13,802 bases of DNA from assembly GCA_964394845.1 (NCBI GenBank), contig CAYMZB010000002.1, positions 1 to 13,802 on the forward strand, given 5' to 3'. Shown one piece after another: positions 7,158 through 13,418 of the stretch. The translations under genes and the position numbers were made by a program. Under the pieces are notes generated by a model that saw only the letters and a program-made list of their open reading frames with translations, did no database searches and had not been told where the DNA came from. The DNA comes from CAYMZB01 sp964394845 (GTDB taxonomy: Bacteria; Patescibacteriota; Microgenomatia; Daviesbacterales; UBA10151). The stretch's first letter is position 1; every line of letters starts with the position of its first letter.

Positions 7158-7921
7158 TAAGTTGTTTTTAAATATTCATTTATAACCAATTTAGGTTCAC
7201 CAATCAACTTAATTTCCCCGGATTCAATCCAAAGACATCTGCTACAAAGGTTTCTTATTTTTTTTAAATCATGGCTAACAAATATGACAGCAGCGTTATT
7301 CTCCTTGATTATTTGTTTAATTCTTTTGATGCTTTTCAATTGGAAATTTGCATCCCCCACAGAAAGTACCTCATCCAGAATTAACAAATTCGGTTTAACA
7401 AACTCCGCAGTGGCAACTGAAAAGGCCAGCCTGACATACATGCCGGAAGAATAAAATTTTACAGGAGTATCTATAAATTTACCGATTCCTGAAAATTCAA
7501 TAATATTAGCGAGTGCTCTTTCTATTTGGCTTTTTTTGAACCCAAGCACCGCACCTCCCAAAAAAATATTATCTCGGCCAGTTAATTCCGAATGGAAGCC
7601 GGTTCCTACCGAAAGCAAAGTTGCTATTTTGCCATAAATTACAACTTCGCCGGTTGAGGGTAAATTAACACCAGCAATTATTTTTAGAAGCGTAGATTTT
7701 CCGGCCCCGTTAGATCCAATAATGCCAAGACTGTCACCACCTTTTAGAGAGAGGTTTATCCCTTTAAGTGCCCAAAACTCATCTTTCTTTTCAGTTTTTG
7801 TCCGGCTTACTATTTTTTTGAAATAATTTAGTAAATCTTCCCTTAAATATTTCTTTTGAAGCTTTCTTGCTTTATTAATATAAAAAACCTTCGATAGATT
7901 TTTGACCTCTAATATATTCAT
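7157..7921 (-). CDS. wzt: ABC transporter ATPase for polysaccharide export (Wzt/TagH type, short form)
   Basis: 254 residues, a nucleotide-binding protein that would power flipping or export of a lipid-linked glycan with the neighbouring permease. Visible are Walker A 'GSNGAGKST' (69-77), the signature 'YSSGMYVRL' (157-165), Walker B 'LLILDEVLSVGD' (179-190) and the switch His in 'SHD' (216-218). 'GTGFHSELTGRDNI' (107-119) is typical of the Wzt/TagH/RfbE branch. The chain ends soon after the ATPase core, so the C-terminal carbohydrate-binding domain of Wzt proteins that read a glycan end cap is absent; export is therefore expected to be independent of a cap. Its ATG overlaps the permease TGA as ATGA, and its TAA overlaps the next ATG by one base, indicating tight coupling. 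The gene symbol reflects family type only. Confidence 0.9.
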   Translation of the reverse strand: MNILEVKNLSKVFYINKARKLQKKYLREDLLNYFKKIVSRTKTEKKDEFWALKGINLSLKGGDSLGIIGSNGAGKSTLLKIIAGVNLPSTGEVVIYGKIATLLSVGTGFHSELTGRDNIFLGGAVLGFKKSQIERALANIIEFSGIGKFIDTPVKFYSSGMYVRLAFSVATAEFVKPNLLILDEVLSVGDANFQLKSIKRIKQIIKENNAAVIFVSHDLKKIRNLCSRCLWIESGEIKLIGEPKLVINEYLKTT

Positions 7922-8730
7922 ATTATTTCGGCAATTTGCTCTTGTTTGGAAAGAAAATACATAACCCCAAAAGCAAGAAACAATAAACTGGTAGTTATTG
8001 AAAGAATTAAACCAGGTAGGTATAAATCTCCCGAATTAGAAAAAATAGCCCTTACCGACTCTATAACCCCAACCATCGGGTTAAAGTATAAGAGAAGATG
8101 CATTTCCTTAGGTACGATTTTGATTGGATAAATGACAGGGGTTAAGAAAAAAAGGATTGAGATCAAAAAGGCAATAAATTCCCGAGTGTCTTTATACAAA
8201 GTTCCTAATATGGCAAAAATTAAACCCAACCCCAAAGAGAATGAAAAAGTCGTCAAGAATGCCAAAAGAAGATAAGGTATATTATTTACCTGCAGGAGGC
8301 TTCTTGTGTTCCAGATGAGTAATGAAAAAAAGAATAAAGCCGATACAAAATCGAGTAAACTAACAAACATGCACGACAGAGGGATTAAAAGCCTAGGAAA
8401 GCTGGAAGAATTGATAATAGAGCTGTTATTTAAAAGGCTCGACCTTATGCGGTTTAATGAATTAACAAAATAATTCCAGAAGATTAAACCAATAAAAGCA
8501 AATTCAACATAATAAATTACCTGGTTAGTATTTTTGAGGATTTTTCCTATTGAAATATTTAAAATAATTGCTAGAAGTAACGGTTGCAAAATGGCCCAAG
8601 TTATGGCAAAAGGGATAAATTTATAGCGCAATTTCATATCCCTTAATGCAAAAAAGAATAAAATTTCCCTATACTCCCACAATTCTTTCAAGTTAAGCCG
8701 TTTTTTGCCGACAGTGCGTCTAACAATCAT
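7918..8730 (-). CDS. wzm: ABC-2 type polysaccharide export permease (Wzm/TagG type)
   Basis: 270 residues, the membrane half of the exporter whose ATPase follows with an ATGA overlap. The N-terminal amphipathic stretch 'LWEYREILFFFALRDMKLRY' leads into 'TWAILQPLLLAIILN' (44-58), the usual start of this family. Further hydrophobic segments lie at about 72-90, 116-140, 152-176, 186-202 and 240-260. 'FPRLLIPLS' (111-119) and 'YFNPMVGVIESVRAIF' (215-230) are characteristic family motifs. Six membrane spans are expected. A promoter with TTGCAA and an extended TAAAAT box ends ten bases before this ATG, so the exporter may be transcribed separately from the WecG-type gene located 51 bases upstream. 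Confidence 0.9.
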   Translation of the reverse strand: MIVRRTVGKKRLNLKELWEYREILFFFALRDMKLRYKFIPFAITWAILQPLLLAIILNISIGKILKNTNQVIYYVEFAFIGLIFWNYFVNSLNRIRSSLLNNSSIINSSSFPRLLIPLSCMFVSLLDFVSALFFFSLLIWNTRSLLQVNNIPYLLLAFLTTFSFSLGLGLIFAILGTLYKDTREFIAFLISILFFLTPVIYPIKIVPKEMHLLLYFNPMVGVIESVRAIFSNSGDLYLPGLILSITTSLLFLAFGVMYFLSKQEQIAEII

Positions 8731-8740
8731 TAGAAGGATA

Positions 8741-8768
8741 ATTTTACATGCTAGCTTGATATTTGCAA
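8741..8768 (-). promoter_or_regulatory. Promoter for the ABC exporter genes
   Basis: On the minus strand TTGCAA (8768-8763), a 16-bp spacer and TAAAAT (8746-8741) precede the permease. The -10 has a TG one base upstream (TGTAAAAT context). The predicted transcription start is about four bases before the ATG. Confidence 0.5.
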
Positions 8769-8781
8769 ATAACCAACATTT

Positions 8782-9546
8782 CTAGTTTCTCTTATGACTT
8801 AAGTCCTTATAAATTAGATAAAAAAATTCTATATTACCGAAAATATATCTTTTCCATAATCTTCTGGGTTCTTGGAGTAATCGATAGAGCCATTCAATAC
8901 CCATTTTCTGCATCCAAAAAGGCGCTCTTGGCATTGTGCCAGAAATTACATCAAAAAGCGCCCCTACTCCCCATAATGTTGAGGCTTTTATCTTGTTCTT
9001 ATACTTTTGTATTAATAACTCTTGCTTTGGAGGCCCCATGCCAACTATTAGAATCTTCGGTTTTTTCTTATTGATATTTTCAACAATACTCATTTCTTCA
9101 CTTTTTTTGTAAAAACCATTCTGAATTCCGCAAATAATAATTTTAGGAAATTTATCTTTTAGTACAATTTGGACTTTTTGTAAAGATTTATTACTACTTC
9201 CCAAAAGGAATATTCTCCATTTTCTTTTTTCTGCTTCTGCAAAAACATTTTCAATAAAATCAGGAGTGGGGACTCTTTCAATGATTGGTTGGTTTAATAT
9301 CCTTGATGCCAAAACTGGTCCTAAACCTCCAGAATACACTAAGGTTGCGCTGTTTAAGGCATTTTTGTAGTCCAGATTTTTAGAGGCTAAGTTTAGGCAA
9401 TGGGCATTAACATAATAAAATATATTTTTATCGCCCGTATTGATTAAATCATTGATAACACTGGAAATCTCCTTCAGGGGTATAGAACTGATATTAATTT
9501 CTAGGATATTTCTTAGGGGAAAAATGTTCTTTTGTTTGCGGGTCAT
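8782..9546 (-). CDS. WecG/TagA/CpsF family glycosyltransferase (GT26), intact copy
   Basis: 254 residues from ATG at 9546. A frame extension to 9576 exists, but the promoter-like site at 9559-9586 and the alignment with the second copy favour 9546. The family adds a sugar, for example ManNAc or its acid, to a lipid-linked acceptor on the cytoplasmic face of the membrane. Visible are 'FYYVNAHCLNLA' (43-54), 'LVYSGGLGPVLASR' (69-82), 'ERVPTPDF' (90-97), 'RIFLLGSS' (111-118), 'ILIVGMGPPKQE' (165-176) and the C-terminal 'WGVGALFDVISG' to 'EWLYRLLQEPRR', which includes the membrane-association appendage. Where TagA-type enzymes usually have 'TPDG', with an Asp proposed as catalytic, this protein has 'YSGG'. 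It heads the minus-strand operon. Confidence 0.85.
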   Translation of the reverse strand: MTRKQKNIFPLRNILEINISSIPLKEISSVINDLINTGDKNIFYYVNAHCLNLASKNLDYKNALNSATLVYSGGLGPVLASRILNQPIIERVPTPDFIENVFAEAEKRKWRIFLLGSSNKSLQKVQIVLKDKFPKIIICGIQNGFYKKSEEMSIVENINKKKPKILIVGMGPPKQELLIQKYKNKIKASTLWGVGALFDVISGTMPRAPFWMQKMGIEWLYRLLQEPRRLWKRYIFGNIEFFYLIYKDLSHKRN

Positions 9547-9558
9547 AAAACAGCTACG

Positions 9559-9586
9559 AGTGTAGCAAACTATCAACTAAAAACAA
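9559..9586 (-). promoter_or_regulatory. Possible promoter for the WecG-type gene
   Basis: Minus-strand TTGTTT (9586-9581), a 16-bp spacer and TACACT (9564-9559) end 12 bases before the ATG at 9546. The boxes match the consensus only partly. The support is mainly the repeated 16-bp spacing and short distance seen at other genes here. Confidence 0.3.
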
Positions 9587-9641
9587 CCCTGCCTTTAAAA
9601 ATATAAGGCTTTTCTTTTTTATTGATTTAAAATAATATGTG

Positions 9642-9647
9642 TAAAAT
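9642..9647 (+). promoter_or_regulatory. -10-like TAAAAT before the truncated gene copy
   Basis: TAAAAT ends six bases before the ATG at 9654, with TTATTG 17 bp upstream as a poor -35. It looks like the surviving promoter of the truncated gene copy that follows. Confidence 0.3.
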
Positions 9648-9653
9648 TTAGTT

Positions 9654-9768
9654 ATGGGCAAAACTTCTAAACCAAACTCAAGCCTCCTCTCTATTCGTAG
9701 GCAGATGGCAGCCGTTTCATAAAGGCCATAAGACTTTAATTGAAACAGTTTTGAAAAAAGAGAACTGA
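9654..9768 (+). pseudogene. Truncated 5' remnant of the nucleotidyltransferase/kinase gene at 11019
   Basis: From 9682, 26 codons match the start of the gene at 11019: 'ASSLFVGRWQPFHKGH' is encoded identically and is followed by 'KTLIETVLKK' (RTLIETVLKK in the intact gene). The frame then reaches TGA at 9766. The ATG at 9654 is out of frame with this stretch: 28 bases separate it from the homologous codon instead of 30, so the remnant is both frameshifted and truncated. Of about nine differences in 78 aligned bases, seven are silent and the other two make one Lys/Arg change. That suggests both copies were under protein-level selection before this one was lost. A 9-bp direct repeat TGAAACAGT (9741 and 9766) marks the point where similarity ends. 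Confidence 0.8.
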
Positions 9769-9807
9769 AACAGTAGTGGGCTATGCGAATTAAGAGTATA
9801 ATGTATA

Positions 9808-9835
9808 TTGACAATATGCAAATTAATAGTAAAAT
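9808..9835 (+). promoter_or_regulatory. Strong sigma70-like promoter for the AAA_14/DUF4143 ATPase
   Basis: TTGACA (9808-9813), a perfect -35, is followed by a 16-bp spacer and TAAAAT (9830-9835). Transcription should begin near 9842. That is downstream of an in-frame ATG at 9838 but upstream of the ATG at 9847, so it argues for the latter as the start codon. Confidence 0.6.
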
Positions 9836-9846
9836 AAATGAATAGT

Positions 9847-11010
9847 ATGTTAAAAAGAGCGATTGAGGAAAATATTGACCAATATTTAATAGGAGATAAC
9901 TACAAGATTATGTATATCTGGGGCCCGAGGCGTTCAGGAAAAACCACTTTACTTAATAAAATAGCTGCGGAGCTGGGAGTAGTTAGATTCAACTTTGATT
10001 TGGTTTCAGACAGGGAAAAATTTGAGCCAAGAAGGGAAGTGTTGGAGAAAATAGTAAGAGAGAATAAAGTGATTTTAATTGATGAGGTTCAAAACTACCC
10101 GGAGGTAACCGTTATGCTCAAGTTGCTATATGATGAATTTAAAGTTCACGTCATCGCTACCGGAAGTAGTGAGTTAAGGCAAAAATCAGCGAACTTTGAT
10201 ACCATGGCTGGCCGGTTTATCGAAAACTACTGCCTCCCTCTTTCTATTTTTGAAATTGCCAAAAATGAACAGCCGCTTGAGTCCGAAAGGATCAACTTTG
10301 AAAGAAATCTGGCCCAAAACCTGCAGATCTTTGGTTGTTACCCGGAGATTTACACGAAAAAAGAATCAGCTGAGACAGAGCGGATTGATCTGCTGCAAAA
10401 TATACTTGACACGTACGTCCTTAAAGACGTAATTACTATTTATGATTTAAAAAATACTAAACTGGCTAAGGATATCTTAACCAAAATTGCGCTCCAGCTG
10501 GGTTCTGAAGTCTCAATCCGGGAAATTGCTGACTCATTGGGAGCAAATTCATCTACAGTCTCAAACTATATTGAGATATTTATTAAAAATTACATTTTAA
10601 TTCCGCTGCCTTCGTTTAAATCCAATACCAGAAGAGCGGTATCTGAAAACCGAAAACTGTACTTTTATGACTTGGGTATCCGGAATATCCTGGTTCAGGA
10701 TTTTAGAGAGTTAGAGCTCCGGCCGGACAAAGGAGGAGTATTTGAAAATTTTATAGTCTCGGAGATTGAGAAAAGACGCCTGGTGGAGAATATCAAGGTT
10801 AATTTGTATTTTTATCGGGAATATGGAGGGAAGGAAGTAGACTTGGTATTGGAAGATTATAAAAAGAATTACACCACGCTCGAGGTTAAAGTTGACCAGG
10901 GAAGGCTAAAGGATATTTTTCCTATTAAAAATACTGCTGAAATAGTTAATATGCAAAACTACTTTGAGAAAATTGAAAAAGTACTAGATTTAAGAAAAAC
11001 AATACATTAG
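9847..11010 (+). CDS. AAA_14 ATPase with DUF4143 C-terminal domain
   Basis: 387 residues from ATG at 9847. An ATG nine bases upstream would add MNS, but the promoter places transcription start after it. In numbering from the longer form, Walker A is 'GPRRSGKTT' (29-37), Walker B 'VILIDEVQ' (78-85) and the sensor 'IATGSS' (106-111). A winged-helix-like part contains 'SIREIADSLGANSSTVSNYI' (226-245). The C-terminal DUF4143 domain keeps 'FENFIVSEI' (302-310), 'GKEVDLVLE' (331-339) and 'LEVKV' (348-352), the D...ExK layout of restriction-endonuclease-like folds. The family is widespread in prokaryotes, often of unknown role, and its genes move readily. The gene sits between a remnant and an intact copy of another gene, eight bases before the latter, and looks less AT-rich than the large glycosyltransferase, so acquisition by transfer is plausible. 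Confidence 0.85.
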   Translation: MLKRAIEENIDQYLIGDNYKIMYIWGPRRSGKTTLLNKIAAELGVVRFNFDLVSDREKFEPRREVLEKIVRENKVILIDEVQNYPEVTVMLKLLYDEFKVHVIATGSSELRQKSANFDTMAGRFIENYCLPLSIFEIAKNEQPLESERINFERNLAQNLQIFGCYPEIYTKKESAETERIDLLQNILDTYVLKDVITIYDLKNTKLAKDILTKIALQLGSEVSIREIADSLGANSSTVSNYIEIFIKNYILIPLPSFKSNTRRAVSENRKLYFYDLGIRNILVQDFRELELRPDKGGVFENFIVSEIEKRRLVENIKVNLYFYREYGGKEVDLVLEDYKKNYTTLEVKVDQGRLKDIFPIKNTAEIVNMQNYFEKIEKVLDLRKTIH

Positions 11011-11018
11011 AATCTGAA

Positions 11019-11813
11019 ATGAGCAAAGCAACAAAAGAATCATTCACAGCTTCCTCTTTATTTGTAGGCAGATGGCAGCCGTTTCATAAAGGACATAGAA
11101 CTTTAATTGAAACAGTATTAAAAAAGGGCAAGCCGGTTGTGATTGCGATCCGCGATACTGAAATCAGCCATAAGAACCCATACTCAACCTATGAAAGGTG
11201 GTCGATGATTCAGGAGGAGCTTAAAGAATATGGTAATTTAGTAAAAATTATTGTTATCCCTGATATTGATGAGATCTGCTATGGAAGGGATGTGGGTTAT
11301 GCAATCAGAAAAATCGATTTGGATGAGGATACTGAAAAAATCTCAGGTACTAAAACCAGAGAAAAAAATCCTCCAACAAAGCAAATCATTTGGTTAACCG
11401 GGCAATCCGGTTCAGGAAAATCAACCCTTGCTAATGCACTTCAAAAACAAATAGGAGGAGTAGTTTTAGATGGGGATGAGATGAGAGAGGCAATCTCTCA
11501 AGGCCTAGGTTTTTCGAAAGAGGATAGGCACGTCCATAATTTAAGGGTAGCAAGACTGGCTCTTACTTTATCAAAAAAAAATCTTGTGATAGTTTCAGTT
11601 ATTGCTCCTTTTGAATCAGCTAGAGAAAAAATTCGCGAAATAGCTTCTCCCTTCTGGGTTTATGTTAAAAAGAAACTTCCCAAGAAAAAGGATCGACCAT
11701 ATGAACGACCCAAGAAGGTTGATGTGACAGTTAATTCAGATAATCAGACAACCCAAAAGCAAATCGAAATAATTATGACAGGACTAATGAAAAAAGGTTT
11801 ACTAATCAAATAG
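11019..11813 (+). CDS. Cytidylyltransferase-like / APS-kinase-like fusion protein
   Basis: 264 residues with two domains. The N-terminal part (~12-115) is a HxGH-type nucleotidyltransferase: 'FVGRWQPFHKGH' (15-26) and 'ISGTKTR' (108-114), the latter matching the ISSTxxR-type motif, most like NadM/NadR or cytidylyltransferases. The C-terminal part (~121-264) resembles adenylylsulfate kinase (CysC): P-loop 'GQSGSGKST' (128-136), 'LDGDEMR' (150-156), 'GFSKEDRHVHNLRVA' (164-178) and 'VIAPFESARE' (194-203). The stretch after 'FWVYVKKKLPKKK' is short and lacks the 'RDxKGLYxxAxxG' part of genuine APS kinases, so the phosphate acceptor may not be APS. Beside glycan genes it may make an activated group for polysaccharide decoration; the substrate is not identified. 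It starts eight bases after the ATPase stop. Confidence 0.7.
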   Translation: MSKATKESFTASSLFVGRWQPFHKGHRTLIETVLKKGKPVVIAIRDTEISHKNPYSTYERWSMIQEELKEYGNLVKIIVIPDIDEICYGRDVGYAIRKIDLDEDTEKISGTKTREKNPPTKQIIWLTGQSGSGKSTLANALQKQIGGVVLDGDEMREAISQGLGFSKEDRHVHNLRVARLALTLSKKNLVIVSVIAPFESAREKIREIASPFWVYVKKKLPKKKDRPYERPKKVDVTVNSDNQTTQKQIEIIMTGLMKKGLLIK

Positions 11814-11871
11814 GTTTTACTAATAGACGAGCACAATCCAAAACTATCAACATAAAATTAATTAACTCCAG

Positions 11872-11877
11872 TATAAT
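11872..11877 (+). promoter_or_regulatory. -10 box TATAAT before the GT2 gene
   Basis: A consensus TATAAT lies 26 bases upstream of ATG 11904, with no clear -35. It overlaps a TTG at 11877 that is in frame with the gene, which makes that TTG an unlikely start because transcription would begin near 11884. Confidence 0.4.
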
Positions 11878-11903
11878 TGTCAGATCTTTCAAGCGAAAAG
11901 TAT

Positions 11904-12848
11904 ATGAAAGTAACTGTTGGAATAATTACTAGAGATAGGGAAAACTTTTTAATAGGCTGTTTGGATGCATTATGTAAACAGATATCTCTTCCGTCCAGAG
12001 TTATTATTGTAGAAAATAATCAAGTCTGGCATCACTCAAAGTTGGTTAATAATTTTACTTCTAAATTAAACATCAGATACCTCTTGGAAAAGCGCATAGG
12101 TATTCCTTATGCGAGAAATACTGTTATTGAGCACGCTACAGGAGATTTATTGCTTTTTTTAGATGATGATTGTAAGCCTGGCCCGAATTGGACTCAGAAG
12201 CATATAATTGCACATAATCAAAACAAAAAATGTATTGCGATCCAGGGGGGTGTTTCATCACAGCACACGAATCATGCCGTAAGTCTGGTAAGACAATTTC
12301 TAAGGTATATCAGACAAAAAAGGAATATCTATAAGATAAGTGGAGGCGTCTATACTAGAGCACTGGATACATGTAATGTGTCATTTAAGCTGGATCAGTT
12401 TAAGAGGTTAAACTTTAGGTTTGATACTAGTCTCAAAAGGGCATCTGATTGTGATTTGGGATGGCAGTTGATATCCTGCGATAAATTAATACTTTATAAA
12501 CCTGAGATCAAAGTTGATCATCTAGAGAGAGACAACATACTCAATCTGTTAAAACAGTGGTTTTGGATCGGGTTTTGGAAATTCACACTTTTTGTTAAAT
12601 GGAGGAAGCAAAAGGCGAAAGAGCCTTTTTTAACAACCAGTTTTTTCGCAATATATCCTCTGGTTAAATATTTCGCTAGTCATAAAAAACACAGATTAGT
12701 CATACAAGGGATTTTAATATACACGCTTCTTAGGTTGTCATTTATTGCCGGACATCTGTTTTACATCCTAAACAGTGCATTAAGTAGATTAGTAATAAAG
12801 ACTTCCTACAAGAATAAATCTTCGTCCAGAAGCGAAAATAATGAATAA
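11904..12848 (+). CDS. GT2 family glycosyltransferase
   Basis: 314 residues from ATG at 11904. The frame extends nine codons further up to TTG 11877, but that codon overlaps a -10 box. The protein starts directly with the first GT-A strand, 'VTVGIITRDRENFLIGCLDAL'. 'VIIVENN' (33-39), 'RIGIPYARN' (64-72) and 'LFLDDDC' (84-90) give the nucleotide-sugar site, with D87-D89 binding the metal. 'ASDCDLGWQL' (180-189) corresponds to the acceptor-side acidic motif. Amphipathic and hydrophobic segments near 215-232 and 265-290 suggest membrane attachment. It resembles module 1 of the 1148-residue protein ('RVGIPYARN', 'FIDDDC'), so both probably use similar donors. It would transfer a sugar in the cytoplasm to the growing lipid-linked glycan. 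Confidence 0.85.
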   Translation: MKVTVGIITRDRENFLIGCLDALCKQISLPSRVIIVENNQVWHHSKLVNNFTSKLNIRYLLEKRIGIPYARNTVIEHATGDLLLFLDDDCKPGPNWTQKHIIAHNQNKKCIAIQGGVSSQHTNHAVSLVRQFLRYIRQKRNIYKISGGVYTRALDTCNVSFKLDQFKRLNFRFDTSLKRASDCDLGWQLISCDKLILYKPEIKVDHLERDNILNLLKQWFWIGFWKFTLFVKWRKQKAKEPFLTTSFFAIYPLVKYFASHKKHRLVIQGILIYTLLRLSFIAGHLFYILNSALSRLVIKTSYKNKSSSRSENNE

Positions 12849-12854
12849 TTAAAA

Positions 12855-12976
12855 TTTATCATATGAAGCAGAAGACCACGGCATATTTTTGGGCCGTGGA
12901 TAAATGCTTCTTTCTTCTTCGCGTAGCGAAGTATGAGAAGATACCACGTCACGCGAAGCGGGGCGTGGAGCTTCAT
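12855..12976. repeat. Compound REP-like hairpin element (two units plus a small hairpin)
   Basis: The outer ends are ATGAAGC (12863-12869) and GCTTCAT (12970-12976). Unit 1: GAAGCA (12865-12870) pairs with TGCTTC (12905-12910) and CCACGGC (12876-12882) with GCCGTGG (12893-12899), loop of ten. A small hairpin follows, CTTCGC-GTA-GCGAAG (12917-12931). Unit 2: CCACG (12944-12948) pairs with CGTGG (12964-12968) around an inner CGC-GAA-GCG. Both units have GAAGA just before the CCACG foot. Unit 1 is clearly homologous to the element at 1997. The element begins seven bases after the GT2 stop codon and runs up to a decayed kinase pseudogene. Confidence 0.75.
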
Positions 12977-13020
12977 CAGCCGTGGCGATTAAGCAAGATA
13001 AAAATTTTGAGCACTATGAT

Positions 13021-13388
13021 AAACTTTATTATAAATTACCAGTAGTTTTGTTGTCGGGTATAAATTTGATGGGGTATCAAAATAGGACAGGTATATGCAT
13101 AGTACAGGGATTGCTTGGTTTGCATAGATACTAGTTAACAAGAACCTAGTCATCGTTTAAGTTCTTACTCTTTTTAAAGAAACAAGGTAGGAAATTGATA
13201 AGCTAATCGAACAGGTTTGTAGTAATGTTAAAAGAAAACTACCTGAACATCCTCGTAAACCTTACCAGGAGCCTCAGAAACCTGATATGAGGGTGGAATC
13301 GGATAAGCAGAGCACACATGAGCAGGTAGAGTCGGTTATTAAATTTTTGGAACGACTTAAAACCCATGATATAAAGCATAACATATGA
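13021..13388 (+). pseudogene. Decayed APS-kinase-like (CysC-like) pseudogene, C-terminal two thirds
   Basis: From 13065 to 13388 one frame aligns without gaps, at least up to 13160, with the kinase domain of the fusion gene at 11019. It reads 'GVSK*DRYMH' against 'GFSKEDRHVH', and 'NKNLVIV*V' against 'KKNLVIVSV'. Further on, after a slightly looser stretch, it has 'VKRKLPEHPRKPYQEPQKP' against 'VKKKLPKKKDRPYERPKKV'. Four in-frame stops interrupt it: TAG 13083, TAG 13125, TAA 13158 and TAG 13188. Upstream, a different frame from about 13021 gives 'LPVVLLSGINLM', resembling the 'VVLDGDEMR' strand, so at least one frameshift exists too. The end after the kinase core matches normal family length (TGA at 13386). 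Similarity to the intact gene is moderate, so it is not a recent copy. No N-terminal nucleotidyltransferase part is seen. Confidence 0.75.
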
Positions 13389-13418
13389 AACTAATTACCA
13401 ATCAGTTGTGAAAGAAAA

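Noticed and set aside
8763..9074. Plus-strand open frame of 103 codons
   Set aside because: Antisense to the conserved C-terminal part of the intact WecG-type gene, whose motifs explain the sequence.
9591..9620. GCCTT...AAGGC hairpin followed by a T-rich run, resembling a plus-strand terminator
   Set aside because: The stem is only five pairs and no plus-strand gene ends upstream of it; the flanking gene runs on the other strand. A relic is possible but not supported.
9554..9814. Minus-strand open frame of 86 codons
   Set aside because: It runs antisense through the 5' remnant and promoter region, shows no motif, and would overlap the start region of the WecG-type gene.
12863..13045. Plus-strand open frame of 60 codons after the GT2 gene
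   Set aside because: It is written across the palindromic repeat and the start of the decayed kinase pseudogene, so it is not a credible protein.
13083..13190. In-frame stops as possible stop-codon reassignment
   Set aside because: TAG and TAA both occur within conserved kinase residues, and intact genes here end in TAG and TAA. Known recoding in some CPR lineages affects UGA, so a pseudogene is the simpler reading.
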